DNA of 22,823 nucleotides from RYN-431 sp036388295 (GTDB lineage: Bacteria > Planctomycetota > Phycisphaerae > Tepidisphaerales > Tepidisphaeraceae): assembly GCA_036388295.1 (NCBI GenBank), contig DASVSC010000207.1, positions 1-22,823 on the forward strand, read 5' to 3'. Made by a program: the position numbers and the translations under genes. This document shows, one piece after another, positions 1-8,198 of this stretch; the stretch's first letter is position 1, and each line of letters opens with the position of its first letter. The notes beneath the pieces were generated by a model that ran no database searches, had not been told where the DNA came from, and was given only the letters and a program-made list of their open reading frames with translations.

Positions 1-282
1 GCCGAGATTGTTGGCCAGCCCGACGACCTGATTGCCGACGACGTAGCCGAGTCCGCCGATGACGAGAAACGCGACGGTAACGACCAGCAGCACCGACGAC
101 ACCCGCCCGACCTTCCGCCGCTCCAGCCACGCCACCGGCCGGCCCAAGAGGAACGCCAGCAGCACCGCCAGCACCATCGGGATGATGACGTCGCGCGCGA
201 AATAAAGCGTAGCCACGGCGACGACAAGCACGGTAACGGTCGCGAGAGTGGACGGTTTTGCGACGCGGTGCTTGTGTGCCAT
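1..282 (-). CDS. AI-2E family transporter, N-terminal 94 residues (cut by window edge)
   Basis: On the minus strand an open frame starts with ATG at 282 and runs off the left edge; 94 codons are visible and the C-terminus is missing. The product begins MAHKHRVAKP and then has three hydrophobic segments at about residues 11-28, 32-48 and 61-82. The stretch around residues 27-55 (YFARDVIIPMVLAVLLAFLL, then RPVAWLERR) matches the N-terminal signature of the AI-2E / PerM / YdiK membrane family (PF01594). Members are multi-spanning inner-membrane proteins; a few export signalling molecules or act as ion antiporters, but most have no known substrate, so the name does not prove autoinducer transport. 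No strong Shine-Dalgarno precedes this ATG. It diverges from the SRPBCC gene across a long intergenic region. Family call is confident, substrate unknown. Confidence 0.85.
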   Translation of the reverse strand, partial: MAHKHRVAKPSTLATVTVLVVAVATLYFARDVIIPMVLAVLLAFLLGRPVAWLERRKVGRVSSVLLVVTVAFLVIGGLGYVVGNQVVGLANNLG

Positions 283-672
283 AGGATCTTATTAACCGCC
301 GCCGGGGCGGCGTCGGAGCATAATCGCGAGCGAGACGGCCGACAACGAACGCCCCAATATGCCCCGCTTTAGCAGCCTGTGATCCAATGCCCTGCATGGA
401 TGCCGCCGATTTGGCCAGTGTCGATGGACGCCGAGCCGTGCATTGCCGTGCAGAAAACGCCGGCCGAGGCTGAACGACGTGAACCGTCGGGGCCGCGGGA
501 TTTAAGGTGGGCGAGAATCATGAGCATCGGCCGCCTGCGAGCCGGGCACGAGAAACTACCTGACCAAGAACACCCCTCGCGTAGTTCCAGAGGCCACATA
601 AGCATCAACCTTGTGCAAGCATTCGGATCCCGACTGCCACTGCTAAATCGCTCGAAGTTCGTTTTTCCTTAT

Positions 673-702
673 TTGCTCATCCTCCATACACCCTCCTACT
701 TT
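673..702 (+). promoter_or_regulatory. Possible sigma-70-like promoter for the SRPBCC-ADH unit
   Basis: TTGCTC at 673-678 and TACTTT at 697-702 are separated by 18 nt within the only AT-rich part of the window, about 95 nt upstream of the start at 798. Both boxes are imperfect and planctomycete promoters are poorly characterised, so this is a weak candidate. Confidence 0.2.
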
Positions 703-784
703 CTAGAGTGCTCAAAAAATTTTTGTGCATGACATTTGAAGCAAGAGGCGAATCGTCAACGCTCACTGCCCCAGAAGGCTTTTC

Positions 785-791
785 AGGGAGG
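785..791 (+). promoter_or_regulatory. Shine-Dalgarno fixing the SRPBCC start at 798
   Basis: AGGGAGG lies 6 nt before the ATG at 798. The in-frame ATG at 708, 30 codons upstream, sits in A/T-rich DNA with no comparable site, so 798 is chosen. Confidence 0.75.
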
Positions 792-797
792 TTCGTT

Positions 798-1652
798 ATG
801 ACACTGCAAAACTATTCCGGCGGTGAGGAAACAGTCGATCAATCACTGGCAACTGATGGCCCTGTTCCCCACTCCGGCCCGGCGGAGACGCTCCCGGCCG
901 TTCGGGCGACGAACATCAGTGACGGCGAACGGGCCGTCTCCGTAGCCGCCGGAGCGATTGTCGCGCTGATGGGCCTGAAACGCGGCACCTTGCCCGGCTT
1001 TATCGCGGCAGGTGTCGGCGGGGCCTTGATTTACCGGGGCGTGACCGGCCATTGTCACGCTTACCAAGCCCTCGGCGTCAGCACCGCGAACGAAGACGAC
1101 GCGCTGGACGAGCACGGCATTCACATCGCGCAGTCGTTCATCATCAACCGCCCGGTCGCCGAGCTTTACGCGTTCTGGCGCGACTTCGAAAACCTGCCAC
1201 GCATCATGACGCACCTGGAATCGGTCCAGGTGCTCGACGGCGACGGCACGCATTCGCGCTGGGTCGCCAAGGGGCACGGCCTCTTGAGCAAGCGTTTGGA
1301 ATGGGACGCACGGATCACGGCCGATGAGCCGAATCGGGTAATTGCCTGGCGGTCGCTGCCGGGCGCGAGCGTGCAGAATGACGGCCGAATTACGTTCGGG
1401 CAGGCCTTGGGTGACCGCGGGTCACAGGTTCACGTGTCTATGAGTTATGTCCCGCCGGGCGGCCGCGTGGTTCACTGGGTGGCGTCGCTGCTCGGACAGA
1501 ACCCGAAACGCGTGGTTCGCGAAGATTTGCGGAACTTCAAACGCCTGATGGAGCTCGGCGAGCTGCCCACGATCAACGGCCAATCGCAGGGCGGCTGTGG
1601 CGGCCAAGGCAAGCGGACACAGGAATCGGACTGGAAGCCGTTGTTCACCTGA
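798..1652 (+). CDS. SRPBCC (polyketide cyclase/START-like) protein with N-terminal DUF2892-like membrane hairpin
   Basis: A 284-residue protein. Residues about 41-84 (SDGERAVSVAAGAIVALMGL, then a second glycine/alanine-rich segment ending YRGVTGHCHAY) resemble the YgaP-type DUF2892 two-helix membrane hairpin. Residues about 108-250 form a SRPBCC domain: it opens with QSFIINRPVAELYAFWRDFENLPRIM and includes the W-x-A strand and the ITADEPNRVIAWRSLPG strand. SRPBCC folds bind hydrophobic ligands in a deep cavity; the ligand here is unknown. The tail is glycine/glutamine-rich with one Cys. The start is set by AGGGAGG six nt upstream. A zinc alcohol dehydrogenase and a small membrane protein follow closely on the same strand, and this trio probably forms one transcript. 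SRPBCC genes next to this dehydrogenase type are, to my knowledge, common in bacteria, but the pathway is not established. Confidence 0.85.
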   Translation: MTLQNYSGGEETVDQSLATDGPVPHSGPAETLPAVRATNISDGERAVSVAAGAIVALMGLKRGTLPGFIAAGVGGALIYRGVTGHCHAYQALGVSTANEDDALDEHGIHIAQSFIINRPVAELYAFWRDFENLPRIMTHLESVQVLDGDGTHSRWVAKGHGLLSKRLEWDARITADEPNRVIAWRSLPGASVQNDGRITFGQALGDRGSQVHVSMSYVPPGGRVVHWVASLLGQNPKRVVREDLRNFKRLMELGELPTINGQSQGGCGGQGKRTQESDWKPLFT

Positions 1653-1716
1653 CGCCCGGCCGACGCCGGCTGATCCGTATCGCCCCCATTGTGACTTCAA
1701 AAACAAGGACATTGCC

Positions 1717-2907
1717 ATGAAAGCGCTCGTCTGGTGTGGCCCGTACAAGGTCAACGTCGAAAACGTCCCCGACCCGAAAATCATTAGCCGCCGCGACGCG
1801 ATCATCCGCGTCACGTCCACCTGTATCTGCGGGTCCGACCTTCATCTGGTCGACGGCATGATTCCGTTCATGAAGCCCGGCGACATCCTCGGCCACGAGC
1901 CGATGGGCATCGTTGAAGAAGTCGGGCCGGACGTGGACCAGAACAAGCTGCGCAAAGGCGACCGCGTCGTCGTGCCGTTCCCCATCGGCTGCGGCGAATG
2001 TTTTTTCTGTCGGCGGCAACTTTGGAGCGCGTGCGACAACTCCAACCCGAAGGCCTATCTGGCCGAGCAGGCGTTCGGACAGCCGATCGCGGGCGTGTTC
2101 GGCTATTCGCACCTCACCGGCGGCTACGCCGGCGGACAGGCCGAGTTCCTGCGCGTGCCGTTCGCGGACGTGAACTGCCAGGTGATGCCGCGTGAGTTCA
2201 CCGACCACCAGCTCGTGTTCCTGAGTGACATTTTCCCCACCGGCTACATGGCCGTGCACCAGTGCAATGTGCAGCCGGACGACACGGTCGCGATCTGGGG
2301 CTGCGGGCCTGTCGGGCAGTTCACGATCCAGAGCGCGCGGCTACTGAATGCCGGCCGGATCATCGCGATCGATAACGGCAAATTGGTGCCGGAACGCCTG
2401 AAAATGGCCCGTGATATCGGCGCGATCACGATCGACAACAGCACCGAAGACGTCTACGACCGCCTGCAGGAATTGACAGGCGGCATCGGGCCGGACGTCT
2501 GCATCGACGCGGTCGGCATGGAAGCCCACGGCCACAACATGGTCGAACACGTGTATGACAAGATCAAGACCAACCTGATGCAGGAAAGCGAACGCCCCGC
2601 GGTGCTCCGGCAGACGATCGAGTGCTGCCGCAAAGGCGGCACCGTCTCCATCCCCGGCGTGTACGGCGGCGCGTCGGACAAAATCCCCATGGGCGCGCTC
2701 ATGAACAAGGGCCTGACCATCAAGACCGGCCAAACCCACGTGCACCGTTACGTGCCCGAACTGCTGGACTTCATCCGCCAAGGGAAAATCGACCCAAGCT
2801 TCGTCGTCACCCACCGCTTGCCGCTCAGCCGCGCCGCGGAGGGGTATCAGATGTTCCGGGAAAAGAAAGACGGCTGCATCAAGGTCGTGCTGGACCCGGC
2901 CGCATAA
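1717..2907 (+). CDS. Zinc-dependent, NAD-type alcohol dehydrogenase (formaldehyde-dehydrogenase-like MDR)
   Basis: A 396-residue medium-chain dehydrogenase. The ATG at 1717 has AAGGA upstream (1705-1709), and the protein begins at the family's usual N-terminus MKALVW. Catalytic-zinc ligands are visible as Cys38 in CGSD and His60-Glu61 in GHE. The structural-zinc lobe has Cys92, Cys95, Cys98 and Cys106. The Rossmann glycine motif is WGCGPVG (194-200), and Asp219 at the end of the second strand favours NAD over NADP. The segment SDIFPTGYMAV (170-180) and the insertion around 245-290 place it with glutathione-independent/FDH-like dehydrogenases (COG1063) rather than classical ethanol dehydrogenases. 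It probably oxidises an alcohol or aldehyde adduct; substrate cannot be read from sequence. It lies 64 nt after the SRPBCC gene and 22 nt before the membrane protein. All metal ligands are present, so it should be active. Confidence 0.92.
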   Translation: MKALVWCGPYKVNVENVPDPKIISRRDAIIRVTSTCICGSDLHLVDGMIPFMKPGDILGHEPMGIVEEVGPDVDQNKLRKGDRVVVPFPIGCGECFFCRRQLWSACDNSNPKAYLAEQAFGQPIAGVFGYSHLTGGYAGGQAEFLRVPFADVNCQVMPREFTDHQLVFLSDIFPTGYMAVHQCNVQPDDTVAIWGCGPVGQFTIQSARLLNAGRIIAIDNGKLVPERLKMARDIGAITIDNSTEDVYDRLQELTGGIGPDVCIDAVGMEAHGHNMVEHVYDKIKTNLMQESERPAVLRQTIECCRKGGTVSIPGVYGGASDKIPMGALMNKGLTIKTGQTHVHRYVPELLDFIRQGKIDPSFVVTHRLPLSRAAEGYQMFREKKDGCIKVVLDPAA

Positions 2908-2929
2908 ATCGTCCGATCAGGAGCAGGCC

Positions 2930-3373
2930 ATGAAACAACTGAAGGCATACAAACGGGCAGTCACTCGGCCGGTTCAACAGGCGACCGACGTCACGCTCGG
3001 CCGCACGATGGGATGGGTCAGTTTAGCGATCGGGCTCACCGAAATCGCCGCCGCGCAACCGCTGCAACGGCTGATGGGTTTGAAGGACAAGCCGCAGCAC
3101 TTGGGCATTCTTCGCGTGCTCGGTGCGCGGGAAATACTGCACGGCGTGGACTTGCTGTCCCACCGCGACCCGACGCCTGGCCTCTGGTCCCGCGTGGCCG
3201 GCGACGCACTCGACGGCGTTATGCTCGGCGTTGCTGCGACGAAGACCAAACGCCCCGCCGGTTTGGCCGCCGTGGCGGCCATGGTGCTGCCAGTGGTCGT
3301 TGCGGACGTCGTGCTTGCGTTGCGGCTGACGAAACAACCGCCGCCGGCTAAAGCACGACGCTGGTTCTGGTGA
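2930..3373 (+). CDS. Small membrane protein of the SRPBCC-dehydrogenase unit
   Basis: A 147-residue protein starting at ATG 2930, with AGGAG (2919-2923) in front. Hydrophobic segments lie near residues 26-42 (LGRTMGWVSLAIGLTEIAAA), 86-103 (WSRVAGDALDGVMLGVAA) and 111-132. Between them is a conserved-looking block ending LRVLGAREILHGVDLL (61-76). The pattern of 'GW-S-x-x-x-GL-E', a pseudo-repeat 'R-x-x-GxREI-x-x-G' and 'W-x-R-x-x-GDxxD' is familiar from small uncharacterised membrane proteins next to, or fused with, cyclase/dehydrase (SRPBCC) proteins. No catalytic motif is visible. It probably partners with the membrane hairpin of the first gene in this unit. Its function is not known and I do not assign one. 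Confidence 0.75.
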   Translation: MKQLKAYKRAVTRPVQQATDVTLGRTMGWVSLAIGLTEIAAAQPLQRLMGLKDKPQHLGILRVLGAREILHGVDLLSHRDPTPGLWSRVAGDALDGVMLGVAATKTKRPAGLAAVAAMVLPVVVADVVLALRLTKQPPPAKARRWFW

Positions 3374-3413
3374 GTGCCAATCGCATCTGCCGGGTGTCAC
3401 GGGCGAGACTGGT

Positions 3414-5468
3414 CTAACCGCCGCGGGCGTCACTCGGAACTTGGTCGCACAATCGCGCGATGGCGGCCAGGAGTTTGGTGCGATCGACCGGCTTGGTCAG
3501 GTGCATCTGGTAGCCCGCTTTGAGAGCCTTTTGCCGGTCTTCACCGCGCGCGAAAGCCGTTAAGGCGATGGCGGGCATTTGCCCGCCGGCGTCGGACGGC
3601 AGTCGACGCACTTTGCGGATCAAGTCGTAGCCGTCCTCACGCGGCATGCCGATGTCGCTGACGAGCATGTGCGGTCGCTCGGCGGCGATCATCTCCAACG
3701 CGTCGGCCACGGTGGCCGCACTGACGACGCTCGCTTCGCAGTGAGACAGCATTCGTTCGATCAGCTTCCGCGCGTCGGCCTCGTCATCAACGATCAAGAT
3801 CTTGATCCCGCTCAGCCGCACCGCGTCGCACTCGGGCGCGCCAGCGGGGGCCGGGCTCGTCGCGACGTGGCGGACCGGGACGGAAGAATCGCGGACGCTC
3901 GCGGGCGAGAGCGGCAGACGCACGATAAACGTCGCGCCTTTCCCGGCCCCTTTGCTGTTCGCCTCGACGCTGCCGCCGTGCAGCTCGACCAATTGCTTGA
4001 CGATGCTCAGACCCAGGCCCAAGCCGCCGTATCGACGCGTGGTCGACCCGTCGCCTTGACGGAACCGGTCGAAGATGTGTGGGAGCAGTTGCGGGCTGAT
4101 GCCTTCGCCGGTGTCGCTGATGCGCAGTTGCAGGTGCGAATCCGTCCGCTGCAGTGACACGTCGATTCGGCCGCCGCGGGGCGTGAACTTGATGGCATTC
4201 CCGAGCAGGTTCCAGACGACCTGGCGGAGCCGGTCGGCGTCGCCGACGATGGGGCTGCCGTCGGCGGTGAGCGTTTTGACCAGCCGAATCTGTCGAACGT
4301 CGGCCGACGGCGTCACGGACTGAACCGCTTCTTCCACGATCGTCAGCAGTTCCACCGGCCGGGCGTTCAACTGAACCTTGCCGGACATGATGCGGCTCAT
4401 GTCGAGCAGTTCGTCGATGATCTGCGATTGTGCGCGGGCGTTGCGATTGATGGCGTCAAGGCCCTCTTGAGCGTCTTCGACGTCAAGGCCTTCACGGGCA
4501 ATGATTTGTGACCAGCCGAGAATCGCGTTCAGCGGCGTGCGCAGCTCGTGGCTGACGGTCGCCAGGAAGTCATCCTTGATTCCATTGGCCCGCTCGGCCT
4601 CGGCGCGGGCGGTCCGCTCATTTTCAAGCAGCCGTTCGCGCTCGTGTTCGGCCTGCTTGCGGTCGTGAATATCGGTGCAGCTGCCGACCCATTCGCGGAC
4701 GTGGCCATCGGAATCGAAGACCGGCGTCGCCCGTACAAAGAAATGGCGGTACTGCTGCGACGGCGCGTGACACAAGCGGCCCTGCGCCTCGTACAGCGTT
4801 CGGCCCGTGCAGGCCTGCTGCCAACTGGTGAACAGCCGGTCGCGGTCGTCGGGGTGAACGGCGTCGAGCCAGCCGTAGCCGCACAGCTGTTCCCAACTCT
4901 GCCCGGTGTACGTCGTCCAGGCCGGCTGTTCGGTAACGAATTGGCCGTCGGCGTTCGTGGTCCAGGGGATGTCGGTGATGACCGAAACGAGCGAGCGAAA
5001 GCGCTCTTCGCTGTCGCGCAAACGCTGCTCCGCGTCCCGCCGGGCCACACGTTCGGCCGCTTCCGCGAGTGCGCGACGGACGGCCGGCACGAGGCGGTCG
5101 ATGCGCTGCTTCAGCACGTAATCGACGGCGCCGCCTTTAAGCGTTTCAATCGCCACCTCTTCGCCCAGTACGCCGGAGACGAAGATGAACGGCACGTCGG
5201 GCCAACGCTCCTGCGCGATGGCGAGCGCCGCGTAACCGTCGAATTGCGGCAGGTTGTAGTCGGACAGGATCAGATCGAAACGACCGCGTTCCAACGCCGC
5301 GACGAAATCCTCACGTGTGACGGCACGTTCGATCGAATAGTGGAGGCCGCCCCGGCGGAGGCGCGAATCGACCAGTTCCGCGTCCAGCGGGCTGTCCTCC
5401 AGGTGGAGGATGGCGACCGGCTTAGGGCCGTCCCGACCTTGTCCGACGGTGTCCGCGTTCAACGACAT
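3414..5468 (-). CDS. Hybrid sensor histidine kinase, REC-PAS-HisKA-HATPase_c-REC
   Basis: A 684-residue soluble kinase with no membrane segment or signal peptide. Domains in order: N-terminal receiver (about 17-130; acidic pocket Glu24-Asp25, phospho-acceptor Asp70, Lys120); PAS fold (about 152-270, ending CTDIHDRKQAE, typical of PAC); HisKA with the H-box SHELRTP (His307); HATPase_c with N-box WNLLGNAIKF, G1 DTGEGI (452-457) and G2 GLGLGL (482-487); and C-terminal receiver (about 555-675; Asp561-Asp562, acceptor Asp605, Lys659). All key residues are intact. The start is ATG 5468 with GAGG 5-6 nt upstream, 7 nt after the response-regulator stop. It is the last gene of the leftward phytochrome operon. 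The N-terminal receiver could take phosphate from an upstream kinase while the C-terminal one is the intramolecular target. There is no DNA-binding or enzymatic output domain. Confidence 0.95.
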   Translation of the reverse strand: MSLNADTVGQGRDGPKPVAILHLEDSPLDAELVDSRLRRGGLHYSIERAVTREDFVAALERGRFDLILSDYNLPQFDGYAALAIAQERWPDVPFIFVSGVLGEEVAIETLKGGAVDYVLKQRIDRLVPAVRRALAEAAERVARRDAEQRLRDSEERFRSLVSVITDIPWTTNADGQFVTEQPAWTTYTGQSWEQLCGYGWLDAVHPDDRDRLFTSWQQACTGRTLYEAQGRLCHAPSQQYRHFFVRATPVFDSDGHVREWVGSCTDIHDRKQAEHERERLLENERTARAEAERANGIKDDFLATVSHELRTPLNAILGWSQIIAREGLDVEDAQEGLDAINRNARAQSQIIDELLDMSRIMSGKVQLNARPVELLTIVEEAVQSVTPSADVRQIRLVKTLTADGSPIVGDADRLRQVVWNLLGNAIKFTPRGGRIDVSLQRTDSHLQLRISDTGEGISPQLLPHIFDRFRQGDGSTTRRYGGLGLGLSIVKQLVELHGGSVEANSKGAGKGATFIVRLPLSPASVRDSSVPVRHVATSPAPAGAPECDAVRLSGIKILIVDDEADARKLIERMLSHCEASVVSAATVADALEMIAAERPHMLVSDIGMPREDGYDLIRKVRRLPSDAGGQMPAIALTAFARGEDRQKALKAGYQMHLTKPVDRTKLLAAIARLCDQVPSDARGG

Positions 5469-5475
5469 AGCGACC

Positions 5476-5931
5476 TCACGTCTTCAACTTCGGCTTGGTC
5501 GAACCGGGAGGCGGCTCATTCAGAACGGCCCAGAACATACCCAGATCTGAGATCGCATCAAGGAAGTCCTGGAACCCGACCGGCTTGACCACGAACGCGT
5601 TGACGCCCAGGGCGTAGCTCCGGACGACGTCTTTTTCTTCACGAGACGACGTCAGCATGACTACAGGGATGGCTTTGAGGTCTTCTTCACCCTTCACACG
5701 CTCCAACACCTGGATACCGTCGAGTTTTGGCAGCTTCAGATCCAGAAGAATGACGGCGGGATTACCGCGTGGGCGGTCGACGTAGGTGCCTCGGTAGCAA
5801 AGAAAATCCATAGCCTCGGCGCCATCGCGGACGGTGATGACCTCGTTGGCCAAATTGCTCTTGCCCAGGGCGATCAGCGTGAGTTCAAGGTCTTTCGGAT
5901 TGTCTTCGACGAGCAGAATCGGCTTGAGCAA
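5476..5931 (-). CDS. Single-domain response regulator (Rcp-like receiver)
   Basis: A 151-residue stand-alone CheY-like receiver. The acidic pocket is Glu9-Asp10, the phospho-acceptor is Asp64 (ILLDLKLP), and Thr94 and Lys116 (KPV) complete the active site. A C-terminal extension with FWAVLNEPPP is typical of small regulators paired with phytochromes and hybrid kinases. The start is a TTG at 5931, 2 nt after the TAA of the phytochrome gene; the family's usual N-terminus (x-x-KPILLVEDNP) leaves no room for a different start. The close spacing implies translational coupling to the phytochrome. It has no output domain, so it probably acts as a phosphate shuttle or by protein-protein contact, as known for cyanobacterial Rcp1 with Cph1. 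The specific partners here are inferred from gene order. Confidence 0.92.
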   Translation of the reverse strand: MLKPILLVEDNPKDLELTLIALGKSNLANEVITVRDGAEAMDFLCYRGTYVDRPRGNPAVILLDLKLPKLDGIQVLERVKGEEDLKAIPVVMLTSSREEKDVVRSYALGVNAFVVKPVGFQDFLDAISDLGMFWAVLNEPPPGSTKPKLKT

Positions 5932-5933
5932 AG

Positions 5934-8198
5934 TTATGCCCCGATCTGGGTTTGAGAACGCTTCGGCAGCGAGAAATAAAACGTCGCGCCTTGCCCGATC
6001 TTACCATGCGCCCACGTCTGGCCACCATGGCGATTGATGATGCGGCGCACGTTCGCCAGCCCGATGCCGGTGCCTTCGAACTCTTCCATGCGGTGCAGCC
6101 GCTGGAAAACGCCGAACAATTTATCTACGTACTGCATGTCGAAACCGATTCCGTCATCTTGAATGCAAAAGATGATTTCCTGGGCGCGGTCTTCGAAACC
6201 GATGTCGATGGTCGCGTGTTCGGCGTGCCCCGTATATTTGACGGCGTTGGCCAATAGATTCCGCACGGCCAGCTTGAGCATCATCAGATCGCCGACCACG
6301 GGCGGCAGCGGCCTGATGTTCCAGACGATGTTTCGGTTGGGCACTTCGGACATCACGTCCGCACGCACCTCGGCCATCAAACGGTCCATGTCGATCGGCC
6401 CGAAACTCAGCGACGAACGGCCCATCTGTGAAAACGCCAGCAGGTTGTCGACGAGTTTTCCGGCGTAGTTGGCCGAATCAATGATGGTGTTGATGTAGCG
6501 ATTGCCTTCGGCGTCCAGTTCGTCGCTCTTTTGTTCCCGAAGCAGTTCGGCGTAGCCGACAATGTGGCGGAACGGCGCCCGCAAATCGTGGGATACGGAA
6601 TAGGAGAAGGCCTCCAGTTCCTTATTGCTTCGCTCCAGTTCGCGCGTCAGGCCCGCCAGTTCTTCCGCCTTCTGCAGCACGATGCCGAGGATTACGTTGC
6701 GGAACTCGGCGGCGGTTTCGATTTCCGCGTCCTGCCACGGGAGCGACCGGCCATGAACGGTCTCTTTCCATTGGTCGAAACTTTTGCGCGGGTGAAGCCG
6801 CAGGCCTTCCTGCATGGGCTCCGTGGGCTTGCGCGGGTCGCCGCCCCACTTGACGGTCTGCACCACTTCCGGGCGGAACCAGAGAATATAGCCCTTGTTA
6901 AGCCGTGAAATGGACGCCGCGATAACGCCGCTGGCGAACGGCCGATAGGTGTCGACCTCCGGTAGATAGTCGGCCAGGCAGTCTGTGGAAAAAACGTCGT
7001 CGCGTATCGAGGCCGCGAACCAGTCGGCTAACTTTCGTACGGCCGCTTCGTCCGGCGTGGAGCCGAGGAGCAGGCAACCGCCGTCGTGCACCACCGCCGC
7101 CCCTTGTGCCGCCGTCAGGCCGAGCAACGCTTCCGGATCTTTTCTTAATCCCTCGACAAGACTTTCCTCGCGGGCCAGGCTGGTCAGCAGCGTCGCCAGC
7201 GTCGTCTTCAGCCGCACGCGGTACTCGGCACTTTGGCTCTGTTCTTTCGCGGTCAGTTGGAGCGACAGCACTTTGCCGATGAAGTCGCACGCCATGCGCG
7301 CTTCGAACGGGATCAGGCGTGGCGTCTTGTGGTGGCAGGAAATCAGCCCCCAAAGCTGCCCGTCGCGGATAATCGAGATCGACATGGACGCGGCCGTGCC
7401 CATGTTGTTCATGTATTCGACGTGGACCGGTGACACGCTGCGCAGGACCGACAGGCTCAGGTCCAGCGGCCGCCCGGTAAGCGGGTTCGCGGAGGGCACG
7501 AGCGGGGATGGCGTGTAGCCGCTGTCCGGAATGATCCGCAACCGGTTCAGGCGGTACAACTCACGCGCCTGACGCGGAATGTCAGAGGCCGGGAACCGCA
7601 AATCCAGATAAAGCGGCAGCCGTTCGTTGCGGTCTTCGGCGATGACCAGCCCGTTCCAATCCGCATCGAATTGATAGACGAGAACGCGGTCGAAGCCGGT
7701 GATGCGGCGCGTCTCGCGGGCCGCCAGCTCGCACAGGTGCGCCACGGTGGTGACGTTCTCCAGCCCCGCCACGAACGTCTCAATCAGCGTGTGCAGGCCA
7801 CGAAAGGAAGCGCCGTCGTCTGGGCCGGCCGGTTCGAACTCCAACACCAGCAGCCCGTCGCGGCGGTGCCCGATCACGCTGAAGGCCGGGCGGCCGGAAG
7901 CAGACAGGTGAGCCGTCTGCAGGTAAACGGCACCGACATTCAAGGCAGGATTATCGACAGTGCGTCGCACTTCGGCGGCCAACGCCTCACCGAGCACGTC
8001 TGCCAGGCTGCGGCCGAGAACGAGTTCGGAATCGGTGGCGAGAAAATCACGCACGTTCCGACTCACCTGCCGCACGACGAACGCCGGTTCGTCCACCGCC
8101 AGCAGAAACCCGTGCGGCTGAATGCGGCCGGGAATATGGATCGCTTCCCGATCGCACGTGGCGATGTCTGAAGGAGACGCGACGTCCGAACGAATCAT
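5934..8198 (-). CDS. bphP: Bacteriophytochrome histidine kinase (PAS-GAF-PHY-HisKA-HATPase_c)
   Basis: About 754 residues from ATG 8198 (GTG 8231 would add 11). Numbering from ATG 8198: the PAS domain opens with CDREAIHIPGRIQPHG, whose Cys15 is the expected thioether site for biliverdin IXa, as in bacterial phytochromes. The GAF domain (about 130-315) has the bilin-pocket motif FPASDIPRQAREL (Asp206), SPVHVEYM (His259) and GLISCHH (His289-His290). The PHY domain (about 325-500) has the tongue features WGGDP and PRKSF. The kinase part has SVSHDLRAP (His537), an N-box with N-x-x-x-NAVKYT, and G-boxes DDGIGF and GTGIGL. It should act as a red/far-red switched cytoplasmic kinase. It is first in the leftward operon, with a response regulator 2 nt downstream. 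No haem oxygenase (bphO) gene is in the window, so biliverdin must come from elsewhere. Family assignment is near certain; photoactivity is inferred. Confidence 0.95.
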   Translation of the reverse strand: MIRSDVASPSDIATCDREAIHIPGRIQPHGFLLAVDEPAFVVRQVSRNVRDFLATDSELVLGRSLADVLGEALAAEVRRTVDNPALNVGAVYLQTAHLSASGRPAFSVIGHRRDGLLVLEFEPAGPDDGASFRGLHTLIETFVAGLENVTTVAHLCELAARETRRITGFDRVLVYQFDADWNGLVIAEDRNERLPLYLDLRFPASDIPRQARELYRLNRLRIIPDSGYTPSPLVPSANPLTGRPLDLSLSVLRSVSPVHVEYMNNMGTAASMSISIIRDGQLWGLISCHHKTPRLIPFEARMACDFIGKVLSLQLTAKEQSQSAEYRVRLKTTLATLLTSLAREESLVEGLRKDPEALLGLTAAQGAAVVHDGGCLLLGSTPDEAAVRKLADWFAASIRDDVFSTDCLADYLPEVDTYRPFASGVIAASISRLNKGYILWFRPEVVQTVKWGGDPRKPTEPMQEGLRLHPRKSFDQWKETVHGRSLPWQDAEIETAAEFRNVILGIVLQKAEELAGLTRELERSNKELEAFSYSVSHDLRAPFRHIVGYAELLREQKSDELDAEGNRYINTIIDSANYAGKLVDNLLAFSQMGRSSLSFGPIDMDRLMAEVRADVMSEVPNRNIVWNIRPLPPVVGDLMMLKLAVRNLLANAVKYTGHAEHATIDIGFEDRAQEIIFCIQDDGIGFDMQYVDKLFGVFQRLHRMEEFEGTGIGLANVRRIINRHGGQTWAHGKIGQGATFYFSLPKRSQTQIGA

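Larger units (their letters stand above)
283..797. other. Divergent intergenic region, 515 bp, no convincing gene
   Basis: This stretch separates the AI-2E transporter (leftward) from the SRPBCC gene (rightward). Both strands hold short open frames, but their translations are arginine/proline/serine-rich, lack recognisable motifs and have no good ribosome site. Positions 600-730 are clearly richer in A and T than the rest of the window, as expected for promoter DNA. One weak sigma-70-like match is TTGCTC (673-678), 18 nt, TACTTT (697-702), pointing rightwards. A short GC palindrome lies at 297-312, just upstream of the transporter start. I see no tRNA or riboswitch fold here. Confidence 0.5.

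Noticed and set aside
369..608. 79-codon open frame on the minus strand
   Set aside because: Serine/arginine/proline-rich translation with no homology signal; expected by chance in GC-rich DNA.
379..732. 117-codon open frame in the intergenic region on the plus strand
   Set aside because: The translation has no recognisable motif, no ribosome site and odd composition. It overlaps the AT-rich promoter-like DNA and runs past 708.
708..797. Upstream ATG extension of the SRPBCC protein
   Set aside because: ATG 798 has AGGGAGG at 6 nt, and the extra 30 residues are not family-like.
3374..3413. Terminator between the convergent genes
   Set aside because: Only 40 bp, and I see neither a convincing stem nor a T-run.
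4548..5588. 346-codon plus-strand frame opposite the hybrid kinase
   Set aside because: It is antisense to clear PAS and receiver domains, and its translation lacks motifs.
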